64,000 nucleotides of DNA from Acidobacteriota bacterium (GTDB lineage: Bacteria; Acidobacteriota; Terriglobia; Terriglobales; Acidobacteriaceae), in NCBI GenBank assembly GCA_021803035.1, contig JAJZME010000038.1, positions 62,001 through 126,000 on the forward strand, written 5' to 3'. Below the pieces are notes generated by a model. It was not told where the DNA came from, did not search any database, and saw only the letters and a list, made by a program, of their open reading frames with translations. The position numbers and the translations under genes are program-made. Numbering within the stretch: the first letter of the stretch is position 1; each line of letters starts with the position of its first letter. This document shows, piece after piece, positions 25,015-33,468 of the stretch.

Positions 25015-26409
25015 TTACTTCCATGCGCCTCCGCGGGCCTCGCGGCGCAGGTAATTGCCGCGGCCCGGTTTGCCGATGAACTGGCCGGCTGAAACGATCT
25101 GCTCGCCGCGCGAGTAGACGTCGCGGGCGTTGCCGCGCACGCGGAAGCCCTCAAACATGGAGTAGTCGACGCGCATGTGGTGCGTGGCTGCGCTGATGGT
25201 GTACTCCTGGTTCGGGTCCCAAAGCACAACGTCGGCATCGCTGCCCACAGCCAGTACGCCCTTCTTTGGATACATGCCAAAGATGCGCGCGGGAGCCGTG
25301 GAAACCAACTGCACAAAACGGTTGACGGAAAAATTGCCCTCGTTTACGCCGTGATGATAGAGCAACTGCATGCGGTTTTCGATCCCCGGGCCGCCGTTGG
25401 GGATTTTGGTGAAGTCATCCTTGCCCATGGCTTTTTGATCGGCAAAGCAGAAGGGGCAATGATCGGTGGAAACCACCTGGAGCGTGTCCGTGCGCAGGCC
25501 AGCCCAGAGCTTGGCCTGATTGCCGCGCTCGCGCAGCGGCGGCGTGAAGACGTACTTTGCGCCCTCCCAGCCGGCGTTGGTCATGTTGTCGATGGAGAGC
25601 AGCAGATATTGCGGGCAGGTCTCGGCAAACGCCGGCAGGCCGCGATCGCGGGCTTCGCGCACTTCGTTGAGCGCATCCTCGCTGGAAAGATGGACGATGT
25701 AAATGGGCACGCCGGCCATCTCGGCCATGGCGATGGCGCGGTGCACAGCTTCGGCCTCGGCGCGCGTGGGCCGGGTCAGCGCGTGATAGATGGGCGCGGT
25801 TTTGCCTTCGGCCAGCGCCTGGCGCACGAGCACGTCGATGACCGAGCCGTTTTCGGCGTGCATGCAGATGATTGCGCCGTTTTTGGCCGTCTGCCGCAGG
25901 GCCTTGAAGATGGTGGCGTCGTCGGCCATCAGGACGCCGGGGTAGGCCATGAAGAGCTTGAAGCTGGCCACGCCTTCGCGCACCATTTCGTCCATGTCTT
26001 CCAGGCCGGCATCGGGCAGGTCGGTGACGATCATGTGCAGGCCGTAGTCGATGCAGGCTTTGCCTTCGGCTTTTTTCCACCAGGTGTCGAGCGCGGTGCG
26101 CATTTTGGCGCCACGGCTCTGGATGGCGAAGTCGACAATGGTTGTGGTCCCGCCGATGGCCGCGGCGCGTGTGCCGGTTTCGAAGTCGTCGGAGGCAGTG
26201 GTGCCGCCGAAGGGCATGTCGAGATGGGTGTGCGCGTCGATGCCGCCGGGCAGGACGAGCAGGCCGGTCGCATCGACGACCTTGTCGGCTGCGCTGGGCG
26301 GAATGCCGGCGCGGATTTCCTTGATGACGGCGCCTTCGATGAGCAGATCGGCTTTGACGGTGGAGTCGGCGTTGACGATGGTTCCGTTTTGAATGAGGAC
26401 AGATGACAT
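25015..26409 (-). CDS. hydA: Dihydropyrimidinase (D-hydantoinase)
   Basis: A 464-residue cyclic amidohydrolase that opens 5,6-dihydrouracil to N-carbamoyl-beta-alanine. The metal centre is complete: H60 and H62 (DAHTHLD), carboxylated K151 (VASFKLFMAYPG), the His of MHAEN, the His of IVHLSS and the Asp of STDHCPF. The length is normal for the family. It is the last gene of the minus-strand pyrimidine operon, starting 6 bp after the preA stop. Confidence 0.93.
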   Translation of the reverse strand: MSSVLIQNGTIVNADSTVKADLLIEGAVIKEIRAGIPPSAADKVVDATGLLVLPGGIDAHTHLDMPFGGTTASDDFETGTRAAAIGGTTTIVDFAIQSRGAKMRTALDTWWKKAEGKACIDYGLHMIVTDLPDAGLEDMDEMVREGVASFKLFMAYPGVLMADDATIFKALRQTAKNGAIICMHAENGSVIDVLVRQALAEGKTAPIYHALTRPTRAEAEAVHRAIAMAEMAGVPIYIVHLSSEDALNEVREARDRGLPAFAETCPQYLLLSIDNMTNAGWEGAKYVFTPPLRERGNQAKLWAGLRTDTLQVVSTDHCPFCFADQKAMGKDDFTKIPNGGPGIENRMQLLYHHGVNEGNFSVNRFVQLVSTAPARIFGMYPKKGVLAVGSDADVVLWDPNQEYTISAATHHMRVDYSMFEGFRVRGNARDVYSRGEQIVSAGQFIGKPGRGNYLRREARGGAWK

Positions 26410-26415
26410 GATCTT

Positions 26416-27843
26416 TTACCTCGCTTGCGGCTGTGGCTGGGTTATGCATGCTGCGCTGTGTGTGCGCTGGTCCCACGTTTCCGGCGCGACGCCCTGGTCG
26501 ACGCGGACCATGGTGATGCAATTGTCCACCGGGCAGACCAGCGAGCAGAGGTTGCAGCCCACGCATTCGGTCTCGTCCACGCGCGGAATGCGGCCGAGCG
26601 GCGTGGGATACGGGCCTTGCCCATCTGCCGCGGCTGCGCGTTCCTTGCGCGTCACCGGCGTTTCGGCAATGGATGCGCGGCTGCGCGCTTCCCGTTCCGC
26701 GGGGATCGGATGGCGCTCCACGGGCCCGTCAACCGGGCCGGAGATGCGGTCGAGATGGATGCACTGGTGCGCGCCATCCCAGCAGGCGATGTGGCAGAGG
26801 TCGCAGCCGATGCACTTCTGCTCGTCGATGTGGGCCACGATCTTGTAGTTCAGGTTCAGGTGCTTCCACTCGGTAACGCGCTTGAGGGAGAGGCCTCGAA
26901 AATCTTCGAGCTGGCTGAAGCCCTTCGCACGCATCCAGTTGTCGAGGCCCTCGGCCATGTCCTCCACAATGCGATAGCCGTAGTGCATGACAGCTGTGCA
27001 GACCTGCACGGCGCCGCAGCCGAGGAGCATGAACTCCGCCACGTCGCGCCAGGCGCCGATGCCGCCGATGCCGGCGAGGGGCAGTGCCGATTCGGGATCG
27101 GACATGATCTGCTGCACCATGTTCAGCGCGATGGGCTTGACGGCCGGGCCGCAATAGCCGCTGTGCGAGCTTTTGCCGTCTACGTTGGGGCGGGGGATGA
27201 AGGTGTCGAGGTCGATGCCGGTGATGGAATTGATGGTGTTAATGGCCGACAGGCCATCGGCGCCGCCGCGCTTGGCCGCGCGCGCCACGGTGCGAATGTC
27301 GGAGATGTTGGGCGTGAGCTTGACGAGCACCGGCGTGCGCGCTTTCTCCTTCACCCATGCGGTGATCATCTCGGCGTACTCGGGCACCTGGCCCACGGCC
27401 GAGCCCATGCCGCGCTCGCTCATGCCGTGCGGACAGCCGAAGTTCAGCTCCAGGCCGTCCGCGCCCGCATCTTCGGCGCGGGCCACGATCTCGTGCCACG
27501 CCTCGCGGTTCGAGGCGACCATGAGCGATGCGATCACGACATGCTTGGGATAGCGTTTCTTGACCTCTGCCATCTCGGCCAGATTCACTTCCACCGTGCG
27601 GTCGCTGATCAGCTCGATGTTGCTGAAGCCGACGATGCGCTGGCCCTGCCAATCGACGGACGAATAACGCGAGGCTGTGTTAACCACGGGCTCGCCGATG
27701 GTCTTCCAGACGGCGCCGCCCCAGCCGGCGTCGAAGGCGCGCATGATCATCTCGCCGGTGTTGGTGGGAGGCCCGGAAGCGAGCCAGAAGGGGTTGGGCG
27801 CGTTGATGGCGCCGGCAAAGTTGCGAACACTGAGATCAGGCAT
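26416..27843 (-). CDS. preA: NAD-dependent dihydropyrimidine dehydrogenase, subunit PreA
   Basis: A 475-residue subunit that carries FMN and reduces uracil or thymine. The N-terminal TIM barrel resembles dihydroorotate dehydrogenase (NFGCPHGMSERGMGSAVGQ, KLTPNI, SGYCGPAVKPIAL, GIGGI). The C-terminal ferredoxin-like part has two [4Fe-4S] motifs (CIGCDLCHIAC and CVGCNLCSLVCP). An insert between the two clusters makes it somewhat longer than the E. coli protein. Start 27843 (MPDLSV) has GGAGG 7 nt upstream and overlaps the preT end by 8 nt; PreT passes electrons from NADH to it. Confidence 0.93.
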   Translation of the reverse strand: MPDLSVRNFAGAINAPNPFWLASGPPTNTGEMIMRAFDAGWGGAVWKTIGEPVVNTASRYSSVDWQGQRIVGFSNIELISDRTVEVNLAEMAEVKKRYPKHVVIASLMVASNREAWHEIVARAEDAGADGLELNFGCPHGMSERGMGSAVGQVPEYAEMITAWVKEKARTPVLVKLTPNISDIRTVARAAKRGGADGLSAINTINSITGIDLDTFIPRPNVDGKSSHSGYCGPAVKPIALNMVQQIMSDPESALPLAGIGGIGAWRDVAEFMLLGCGAVQVCTAVMHYGYRIVEDMAEGLDNWMRAKGFSQLEDFRGLSLKRVTEWKHLNLNYKIVAHIDEQKCIGCDLCHIACWDGAHQCIHLDRISGPVDGPVERHPIPAEREARSRASIAETPVTRKERAAAADGQGPYPTPLGRIPRVDETECVGCNLCSLVCPVDNCITMVRVDQGVAPETWDQRTHSAACITQPQPQAR

Positions 27844-29164
27844 TTGCAGCCTCCGTGGTTTTGAGGATTGCAAGCGCGGCTCGCTTGCCGCCGGCTACAG
27901 CATCCACCACCTCGCGGCCGCCATTGACGCAGTCGCCGGCGGCAAAGTAGCGCGGGTTGCCGGTTCGGCCGGTGGCGAGATCGGCCACGATGCGTCCGTC
28001 GCGCACCTCGACGTGGCGCAGTTCCTGGATGAGCCGGGTGAGCGGCGACTGACCGATGGCCGGTACCAACATATCGCAGTCGATGGTGTATTGCGAGTCG
28101 GGAATGGGCGCCAGCTTGCCTTCAGCGGGGCGCACCTGCACGGTATCGAGCAGCAGGCGATGGCGTTCGCCGGGACGCACGGCGACGGGCTGCCTGTGCC
28201 AGAGGAATTGGACACCTTCCTGCTTGGCGTGTTCGTACTCGAAGTCGAAGGCGGACATGTCGTTTTCGCTGCGGCGATAGAGCAGGTAAACGGTGCTGGC
28301 GCCCAGGCGGCGCGCGGCGTTGGCGGCGTCGATGGCGGTATTGCCCGCGCCCACCACGACGACGGTTCCATGCGCCTCGCGGAGGTGGCCGTGTTTGTAG
28401 GCGGCAATAAGCTCGAGGGCGTTCATCACGCCGTCTGAGTCTTCGCCGGGAATGCCGAGCCGTTGCATGGCGCCAAGGCCGAGGCCCAGGAAGATGTAGT
28501 CGAACTCCGCCTCCAGCGCTTCAAGAGCGGATGCGGAATCGACGTTGACGCCGAAGCGGAAGTCGATGCCCATGCGGCGGATCATCTCCACTTCGCGCAG
28601 GCTGTCGGCGGTGCGCAGCTTGTATTCGGCCACGCCGTAGGTGTTCAGCCCGCCGGGCAGCGCCCGGCGTTCCAGAATGGTGGCCTGCGCGCCCTGGCGG
28701 CGCAATTCGGCCGCGCAGGCCAGCGATGCGGGCCCGCCACCGATGCAGGCCACGCGCAAGGCGCGCGAAGCGGCCGGCGCGGCCGGCGGTACTTCGCCGG
28801 AAGCGTAGAAGGCGTCCATTGCGTGCCGCTGCAAGAGCGCGATCTGGATGGGCTTGCGGTTGTAGCGGTGCATGACGCAGGAGCCTTCGCAGAGCACGTC
28901 GACGGGACAAACGCGGGCGCAGCTTGCGCCCAGGATGTTGGCGTCGAGAATGCGCAACGCCGAGCCGCGCAGATTGCCGGAAGCAATGCGCTTGATGAAG
29001 CCGGGCACGTCAATGTGCGTGGGGCAGGAGGCGGTGCAGGGCGCATCGAAACAGTGGAGGCAGCGGTCGGCTTCGATGGCCGCGGCCTGCGCCGTCAGCG
29101 GTGGTTTCAACTCGCCGAAGCGAGCCTGGATATGCGGATCGCCGGAAATAGTGGCCGTGCTCAT
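27836..29164 (-). CDS. preT: NAD-dependent dihydropyrimidine dehydrogenase, subunit PreT
   Basis: A 442-residue flavoprotein related to the small subunit of glutamate synthase. The N-terminal Cys motifs bind Fe-S clusters (CLHCFDAPCTASCP, CARVCPVDVLCEGSC). Two Rossmann motifs follow: FAD (ACIGGGPASLACAAELRRQG) and NAD(P)H (VVVGAGNTAIDAANAARRLG), with a C-terminal FAAGDCVNGG. It takes electrons from NADH and feeds PreA. Its 3' end overlaps preA by 8 nt; it follows the beta-ureidopropionase gene by 122 bp. Confidence 0.92.
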   Translation of the reverse strand: MSTATISGDPHIQARFGELKPPLTAQAAAIEADRCLHCFDAPCTASCPTHIDVPGFIKRIASGNLRGSALRILDANILGASCARVCPVDVLCEGSCVMHRYNRKPIQIALLQRHAMDAFYASGEVPPAAPAASRALRVACIGGGPASLACAAELRRQGAQATILERRALPGGLNTYGVAEYKLRTADSLREVEMIRRMGIDFRFGVNVDSASALEALEAEFDYIFLGLGLGAMQRLGIPGEDSDGVMNALELIAAYKHGHLREAHGTVVVVGAGNTAIDAANAARRLGASTVYLLYRRSENDMSAFDFEYEHAKQEGVQFLWHRQPVAVRPGERHRLLLDTVQVRPAEGKLAPIPDSQYTIDCDMLVPAIGQSPLTRLIQELRHVEVRDGRIVADLATGRTGNPRYFAAGDCVNGGREVVDAVAGGKRAALAILKTTEAANA

Positions 29165-29286
29165 GCAAACCTCTTGTTGCGGTTGATCCTCGCAACGGCT
29201 GAATAAGATGTGCCTTCAAGCGCATCCGCCGCGGCAAATGCGCTCAGGATAACAAGTCAAGTGCGTCTGGCCAGTGCGCCGTCGCA

Positions 29287-30156
29287 CTAGGAAGCGACCA
29301 GGGGCCCATAGAGATCGGGCCGGCGGTCGCGGAAAAACTGCCAGGTGCGGCGCACATCGGCAATCTCATCCAGATTCAGGTCCGCGGTCAGCACTTCGTC
29401 CTTGTCGCGCGAGGCCTGGGCGATGATCTGGCCGCGGGGATTGGCAAAGTAGCTGGAGCCGTAAAACTCGCCGATGTTCCAGGGCGCTTCCGTGCCGACG
29501 CGGTTGATGGCGGCGATGAAGTAGCCATTGGCCGCGGCGTGGGCGGGTTGCTCCAGCTTCCACAGGTACTCGCTTAAGCCGGCTACCGTGGCCGATGGAT
29601 TGAAGACAATCTCCGCGCCGTTCAGCCCCAGGCAGCGCGCGCCCTCGGGAAAATGCCGGTCGTAGCAGATATAGACGCCGATCTTCGCAAAGCCCAGATC
29701 GAAGACGGGATAGCCCAGATTGCCAGGACGGAAGTAGAACTTTTCCCAGAAGCCGGGCGCCACATGCGGAATGTGCGTCTTGCGGTACTTGCCCAGAAAC
29801 GAGCCGTCGTTGTGAATCACGGCGGCCGTGTTGTAGAAGATGCCTTCCTGCTCCACTTCATACACGGGCACAATCATGGCGATGCGCAGCTCTTTGGCCA
29901 GCGATTGCATGAGGCTGACGGTGGGACCGCCGGGCACCGGCTCGGTGGCCTCATACCATTTGACCGACTGCTCGGCGCAAAAATAGGGGCCGTTGAAGAT
30001 CTCCTGCAGGCAGACGATCTGGGCTCCTTCGGCGGCTGCGTGACGGATCAGGCTAAGGTGCTTTTCGATCATGGCCTGCTTTTGCGCCGCCAGTGGCTCG
30101 GTGGCGGGGATGGCATTGGAGGCCTGAACAATAGAACATCGGACGATGCGAGGCAT
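29287..30156 (-). CDS. Beta-ureidopropionase (nitrilase superfamily)
   Basis: A 289-residue carbon-nitrogen hydrolase that converts N-carbamoyl-beta-alanine to beta-alanine, CO2 and ammonia. The catalytic triad is visible: E52 (CLQEIF), K126 (KYRKTHIP) and C164 (YICYDRHFPE). N-carbamoyl-D-amino-acid hydrolase and putrescine-type amidases are related alternatives, but the operon with preT, preA and hydA makes beta-ureidopropionase most likely. It is the first gene of the operon, with GGAG about 10 nt before the start. Confidence 0.9.
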   Translation of the reverse strand: MPRIVRCSIVQASNAIPATEPLAAQKQAMIEKHLSLIRHAAAEGAQIVCLQEIFNGPYFCAEQSVKWYEATEPVPGGPTVSLMQSLAKELRIAMIVPVYEVEQEGIFYNTAAVIHNDGSFLGKYRKTHIPHVAPGFWEKFYFRPGNLGYPVFDLGFAKIGVYICYDRHFPEGARCLGLNGAEIVFNPSATVAGLSEYLWKLEQPAHAAANGYFIAAINRVGTEAPWNIGEFYGSSYFANPRGQIIAQASRDKDEVLTADLNLDEIADVRRTWQFFRDRRPDLYGPLVAS

Positions 30157-30464
30157 AGCGCGCTCACTCCAATTGGCAAGATTGTGATTAAGTCTTCGAA
30201 AGTACTAAAAACGAGCAGGATCTGCAACGATTTTATTTTGCGGTTGACTTGCGGCCGCCCGCAATCGTCGCCGGAGGAGATCGCCATTTTCGCGTCCGGG
30301 CCGGTGGCGCGGGCTGCTTTACGCAGGACTCGCCGGGAAAAAGCCGGGTTGGCTTGATTGTATTGAGGAGCGGATCAGAGCTGGCGATTGCCGGCCGTAT
30401 CGCAGGGCAGCGCCGGTATGGATGGATGAAATGCCGCGCGCCATCGGACTGCGGAAAGATGGTT
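30157..30464. other. Intergenic gap upstream of the pyrimidine operon
   Basis: This 308-bp gap has an AT-rich part next to the operon start (30165-30240), where the promoter probably lies, and a GC-rich part toward the receiver-domain gene. No gene or clear operator was found. Both flanking genes are on the minus strand. Confidence 0.4.
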
Positions 30465-30836
30465 CTATCCCCGCAGCCGCGTCAGCAAATCCTGCGGATG
30501 GACCGGCTTGGCCAGAATTTCGAATTCATACCCCTGCTTGCGTGCTTTTTCAAGCAGGTCAGCCGTGGCGGCCTGCCCGGAAAACAGCAGGATCTTGATG
30601 GCGGGCAGGAGGGCGCGAATGCGGATGGCCGCGTCGATGCCGTTCAGGTCGGCCATGATGACATCGGAGATGAGCATGTCCGGCTTGAAGGCGGGGGCAA
30701 GTTCTAGGGCTTTTTCGCCGGAGTAAACGGCGCGGGCGTCAAAGCCGCTCTGGTTGAGGATCATGGCCAGGGTATCGGCGATTACACGCTCGTCGTCGGC
30801 CACCAGAACTCTGGGTTTAGATGTCCCTTCGGGCAT
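30465..30836 (-). CDS. Stand-alone receiver-domain response regulator
   Basis: A 123-residue single-domain CheY-like protein. It has the acidic pair (VADDE), the phospho-acceptor Asp (MLISDVIM), the Thr/Ser position in LLFSGQA, and the Lys (LAKPVHP). No output domain is present. I chose ATG 30836 (MPEGTSKPRV), which starts just before the fold and has AAGGAG close upstream; a start at 30878 is possible. No kinase gene is adjacent, so its partner is unknown. Confidence 0.82.
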   Translation of the reverse strand: MPEGTSKPRVLVADDERVIADTLAMILNQSGFDARAVYSGEKALELAPAFKPDMLISDVIMADLNGIDAAIRIRALLPAIKILLFSGQAATADLLEKARKQGYEFEILAKPVHPQDLLTRLRG

Positions 30837-30999
30837 ACGCTCCTTGACGCTCGACCGTGCCGCTCCATGGCAGCGCAAGTCTCAGAATCAGCACGCCGTA
30901 GCTTGATTCGGGTAGGCAGGGTTGCGCTTCCCTCGCTGGCGCTTATCCATAATGATACGCTCTGCTTCGGCGATGTGAGGTGTGAATAGACCCTTTCTG

Positions 31000-31632
31000 C
31001 AGGGCCGGCGCATATAAATTTCTGGCATCCAGGTAGCTATATGCAGATCGGGAGTCGATTGGCTCCGATAAGGACATGGACAGTCCCTTGGAGTATTTTG
31101 CACGTTTAACCGATCCCCGGATCGAGCGGAACCGGGAGCATCTGCTAGAAGGAATTCTTTTGATAGCCGTCGCGGTCGACGAAGAGATCGATTGTGGCCA
31201 CGGCCGCGTGCAACGCCGCCGCTGCGCGGTGGTGAGCGATCTGACGCTGCTGGCGACTGGAAAGGGCTGCGCGCGCTGGTGCGTATTGAGGCCGAACGGT
31301 TCCACAAAGCCACTGGTAAAACCGAGCGGGAAACGCGCTACTACATCAGCAGCCTGGCTCCCGACGTCCCGCGGCTCAATCAACTCGTCCGTCAGCACTG
31401 GGGCATCGAGAACAAGCTGCATTGGGTTCTGGACGTGGCCTTCGGCGAGGACCAGAGCCGCAAACGCGCCGGAAACGCCGCCCAAAACTTCTCTCTGCTC
31501 AATCGCATCGTCCTCAATCTGCTGAAACAGGAAACAACCCTCAAGCGCGGCATCAAGGGAAAACGCCTCAAAGCCGCATGGGATCCTGCGTACCTGCTGA
31601 AATTACTGGGAATCTGATATGCGTCGGCCCTG
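31000..31632 (+). mobile_element. Internally deleted ISAs1-type element, 633 bp
   Basis: The ends are matching terminal inverted repeats: CAGGGCCGGCGCATATAA at 31000-31017, and the complement of CAGGGCCGACGCATATCA at 31615-31632 (16 of 18 match). Between them lies a broken ISAs1-family transposase whose stop codon falls within the right repeat. Intact members are about twice this length. No flanking target duplication is visible. The element is therefore a dead, non-autonomous derivative. Confidence 0.75.
31076..31617 (+). pseudogene. ISAs1-family transposase remnant (deletion plus frameshift)
   Basis: The first 33 codons match the family N-terminus (PLEYFARLTDPRIERNREH, then a hydrophobic stretch). 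The sequence then jumps to a late region (GHGRVQRRRCAVVSDL), so the middle with most of the DDE catalytic core is missing. Near 31257 the frame shifts by one, and the C-terminal part continues in another frame (DWKGLRALVRIEAERF, RYYISSL, HWGIENKLHWVLDVAF, LLKQE, KRGIKGKRLKAAWD). About 180 of a usual 370 or so residues remain. Confidence 0.82.
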
Positions 31633-31815
31633 TGATAGCGGCCCTTTTGCCGATAATTTCGCCGTTTCGTTCATACTGTTCTTATATCCGTAAAACCTGC
31701 GCATCATCACTGCGCCACCAGCGAGCGACAGCATGAACACGTCCATCGAATTCGTCCCGCCAACCACTCACGAGCCAGCCTCAAAGAACCTTGTGCGCGA
31801 AATTGTGAACGCGCA

Positions 31816-31920
31816 CCCCCCCCTCAAAATATTTTTCTTTTCCATAGATTTTTTGCAGTTAATTTCGTTTCCAGCGAAAAACGCAGATCTGCGCAGCCGC
31901 ATTTCCCGCATTGCAGTACG
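31816..31920 (+). repeat. Intergenic repeat, copy 3 (long form)
   Basis: Starts CCCCCCCTCAAAATATTTTT, then CTTTTCCATAGATTTTTTG, CAGTTAATTTCGTTTCC, and ends in CGCATTTCCCGCATTGC. It aligns along about 100 bp with copy 2 (19838-19939, minus) and over its first 55 bp with copy 1 (1168-1224). Confidence 0.85.
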
Positions 31921-31943
31921 CGCAAGCCAGGACTTTGGCAGCT

Positions 31944-31977
31944 ATATGTGTCCGCTGGAGATATGTGTCCACTGGAG
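31944..31977 (+). repeat. 17-bp tandem repeat, two units
   Basis: ATATGTGTCCGCTGGAG is followed directly by ATATGTGTCCACTGGAG, with one mismatch. It lies 24 bp after repeat copy 3. Function unknown. Confidence 0.8.
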
Positions 31978-32058
31978 TGGAAAGCCAGCTTCTGGAGCCG
32001 GACCGCGCTCCCCGGTGAAGCCGGGGCTCTCCCATGGGCTAATAGCTGCTTTTGAGAA

Positions 32059-33408
32059 TTACCGTGCCACCATCTCCACATCCCTGGGCGCAAAGATATT
32101 GCCCATGCGGCGGATTTGCGCTCCGACACCGCGCAGCTTCTCTTCAATGCGCTCGTAGCCGCGGTCCATGTGATACACGCGGTCGAGGATGGACTCGCCG
32201 TCGGCCACCAGTGCGGCCAGCACCAGCGATGCGGAGGCGCGCAGGTCCGAGCACATAACGGCGGCAGCGGAAAGCTTTGCCGGGCCATGCACCCGGGCAG
32301 CCGTGCGGCTGTCGATCTTGATGTTGGCGCCCATGCGCACCAGCTCCTGCACGTGCATGAAGCGGTTCTCGAAGATGTTTTCCTTGATCAGGCTGACGCC
32401 TTCGGCCTGCGTGGCCAGGGCCATGAACTGGCCCTGCATGTCGGTGGGAAAGCCCGGATACTCTTCGGTGGAAATATCGGCGGCGTGCAGCGCGCCGTCG
32501 CCGCGCACGCGCACGGAGTCGCTGCCGAGAACCTCAACGCGCACGCCCATCTCCTGAAGCTTGGCGATCGGCGCGCCCAGGTGCGCCACATTGCAGTTGG
32601 TGACGGTCAGGTCGCCGCCGGTGATGGCGCCGGCCGCCAGCAGCGTTCCTGCTTCAATGCGGTCGGGATTGATGCGGTGCCGGGCGCCGTGCAGCCGCGT
32701 TACGCCCTGCACGCGCATGGTGGATGTGCCCGCGCCCTCGATTTTGGCGCCCATGGCCGCCAGCAGCGTGGCCAGGTCGGTCACTTCCGGCTCGCGCGCG
32801 CAGTTTTCCATGATGGTTTCGCCCTCGGCCAGCACCGCGGCCATCAGAAGATCTTCAGTGCCCGTAACAGTGATGAGGTCAAAGACGATATGCGCGCCCT
32901 TCAGCCGCTCCGTACGCGCCACCAGGTAGCCGTGCTCCTGGGCAATGGTTACGCCCATCTTTTCCAGGCCCTTGATGTGCTGGTCGATGGGCCGTGCGCC
33001 GATAGCGCATCCGCCCGGCATGGAGACGCGCGCCCAACCCGAGCGCGCCACCAGCGGGCCCAGCACAAGCGCGCTGGCGCGCATGGTCTTTACAATTTCG
33101 TACTCGGCCACCGGCTTGGTGAGCGCGCGGCAATTGATGGTGGTGCGGTGCTGCGCGCGGCCGTAGCCCAGCTCCACTTCGGCGCCCATCGCCGCCAACA
33201 GCTTCCGCTCGGTCTCGATGTCGCGCACCTGGGGGATGTTTTCGAGGATGACTTCTTCATCCGTAAGGATGGGCGCGGCCATGCAGGCAAGTGCGGAGTT
33301 CTTCGCGCCGGAAACGCGAATGCTGCCTACAAGCGGATTGCCGCCGCGAATAACGAACTTATCCATAAATCCGGCAAGCTCCCGGAGTGGCCGGATTCTG
33401 GCTCCCAT
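32059..33408 (-). CDS. murA: UDP-N-acetylglucosamine 1-carboxyvinyltransferase
   Basis: A 449-residue EPSP-synthase-fold enzyme that transfers enolpyruvate from PEP to UDP-GlcNAc, the first committed step of peptidoglycan synthesis and the target of fosfomycin. The N-terminal [19 protein letters not shown] and the catalytic Cys in [14 protein letters not shown] are intact. The family usually starts at MDKFVIRGG (33366). However, an AGGAG site lies 7 nt before ATG 33408, giving 14 extra residues, and I give that start. A GTG at 33414 is also in frame. Confidence 0.93.
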   Translation of the reverse strand: MGARIRPLRELAGFMDKFVIRGGNPLVGSIRVSGAKNSALACMAAPILTDEEVILENIPQVRDIETERKLLAAMGAEVELGYGRAQHRTTINCRALTKPVAEYEIVKTMRASALVLGPLVARSGWARVSMPGGCAIGARPIDQHIKGLEKMGVTIAQEHGYLVARTERLKGAHIVFDLITVTGTEDLLMAAVLAEGETIMENCAREPEVTDLATLLAAMGAKIEGAGTSTMRVQGVTRLHGARHRINPDRIEAGTLLAAGAITGGDLTVTNCNVAHLGAPIAKLQEMGVRVEVLGSDSVRVRGDGALHAADISTEEYPGFPTDMQGQFMALATQAEGVSLIKENIFENRFMHVQELVRMGANIKIDSRTAARVHGPAKLSAAAVMCSDLRASASLVLAALVADGESILDRVYHMDRGYERIEEKLRGVGAQIRRMGNIFAPRDVEMVAR

Positions 33409-33468
33409 CGGCACACTCCTGACTCTCTAGTGTACCTGCGGCCGCGCCTGCCGCCGGCTTTCCGGGGG

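Larger units (their letters stand above)
31633..32058. other. Intergenic gap between the IS remnant and murA
   Basis: This 426-bp gap holds intergenic repeat copy 3 (31816-31920), a 17-bp tandem repeat (31944-31977) and a stem CCCCGG/CCGGGG (32010-32026) that may end murA transcription on the minus strand. No gene is seen. Confidence 0.5.

Noticed and set aside
25177..26406. Long plus-strand frame opposite hydA
   Set aside because: Antisense shadow of the dihydropyrimidinase gene.
27400..27440. Missing active-site Cys in PreA compared with mammalian dihydropyrimidine dehydrogenase
   Set aside because: The loop reads MGSAVGQ instead of a Cys-containing form, but from memory the E. coli PreA loop also lacks that Cys, so this is not evidence of inactivity.
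26425..27864. Long plus-strand frame opposite preA
   Set aside because: Mirror frame of a well-supported gene, with no recognisable motifs.
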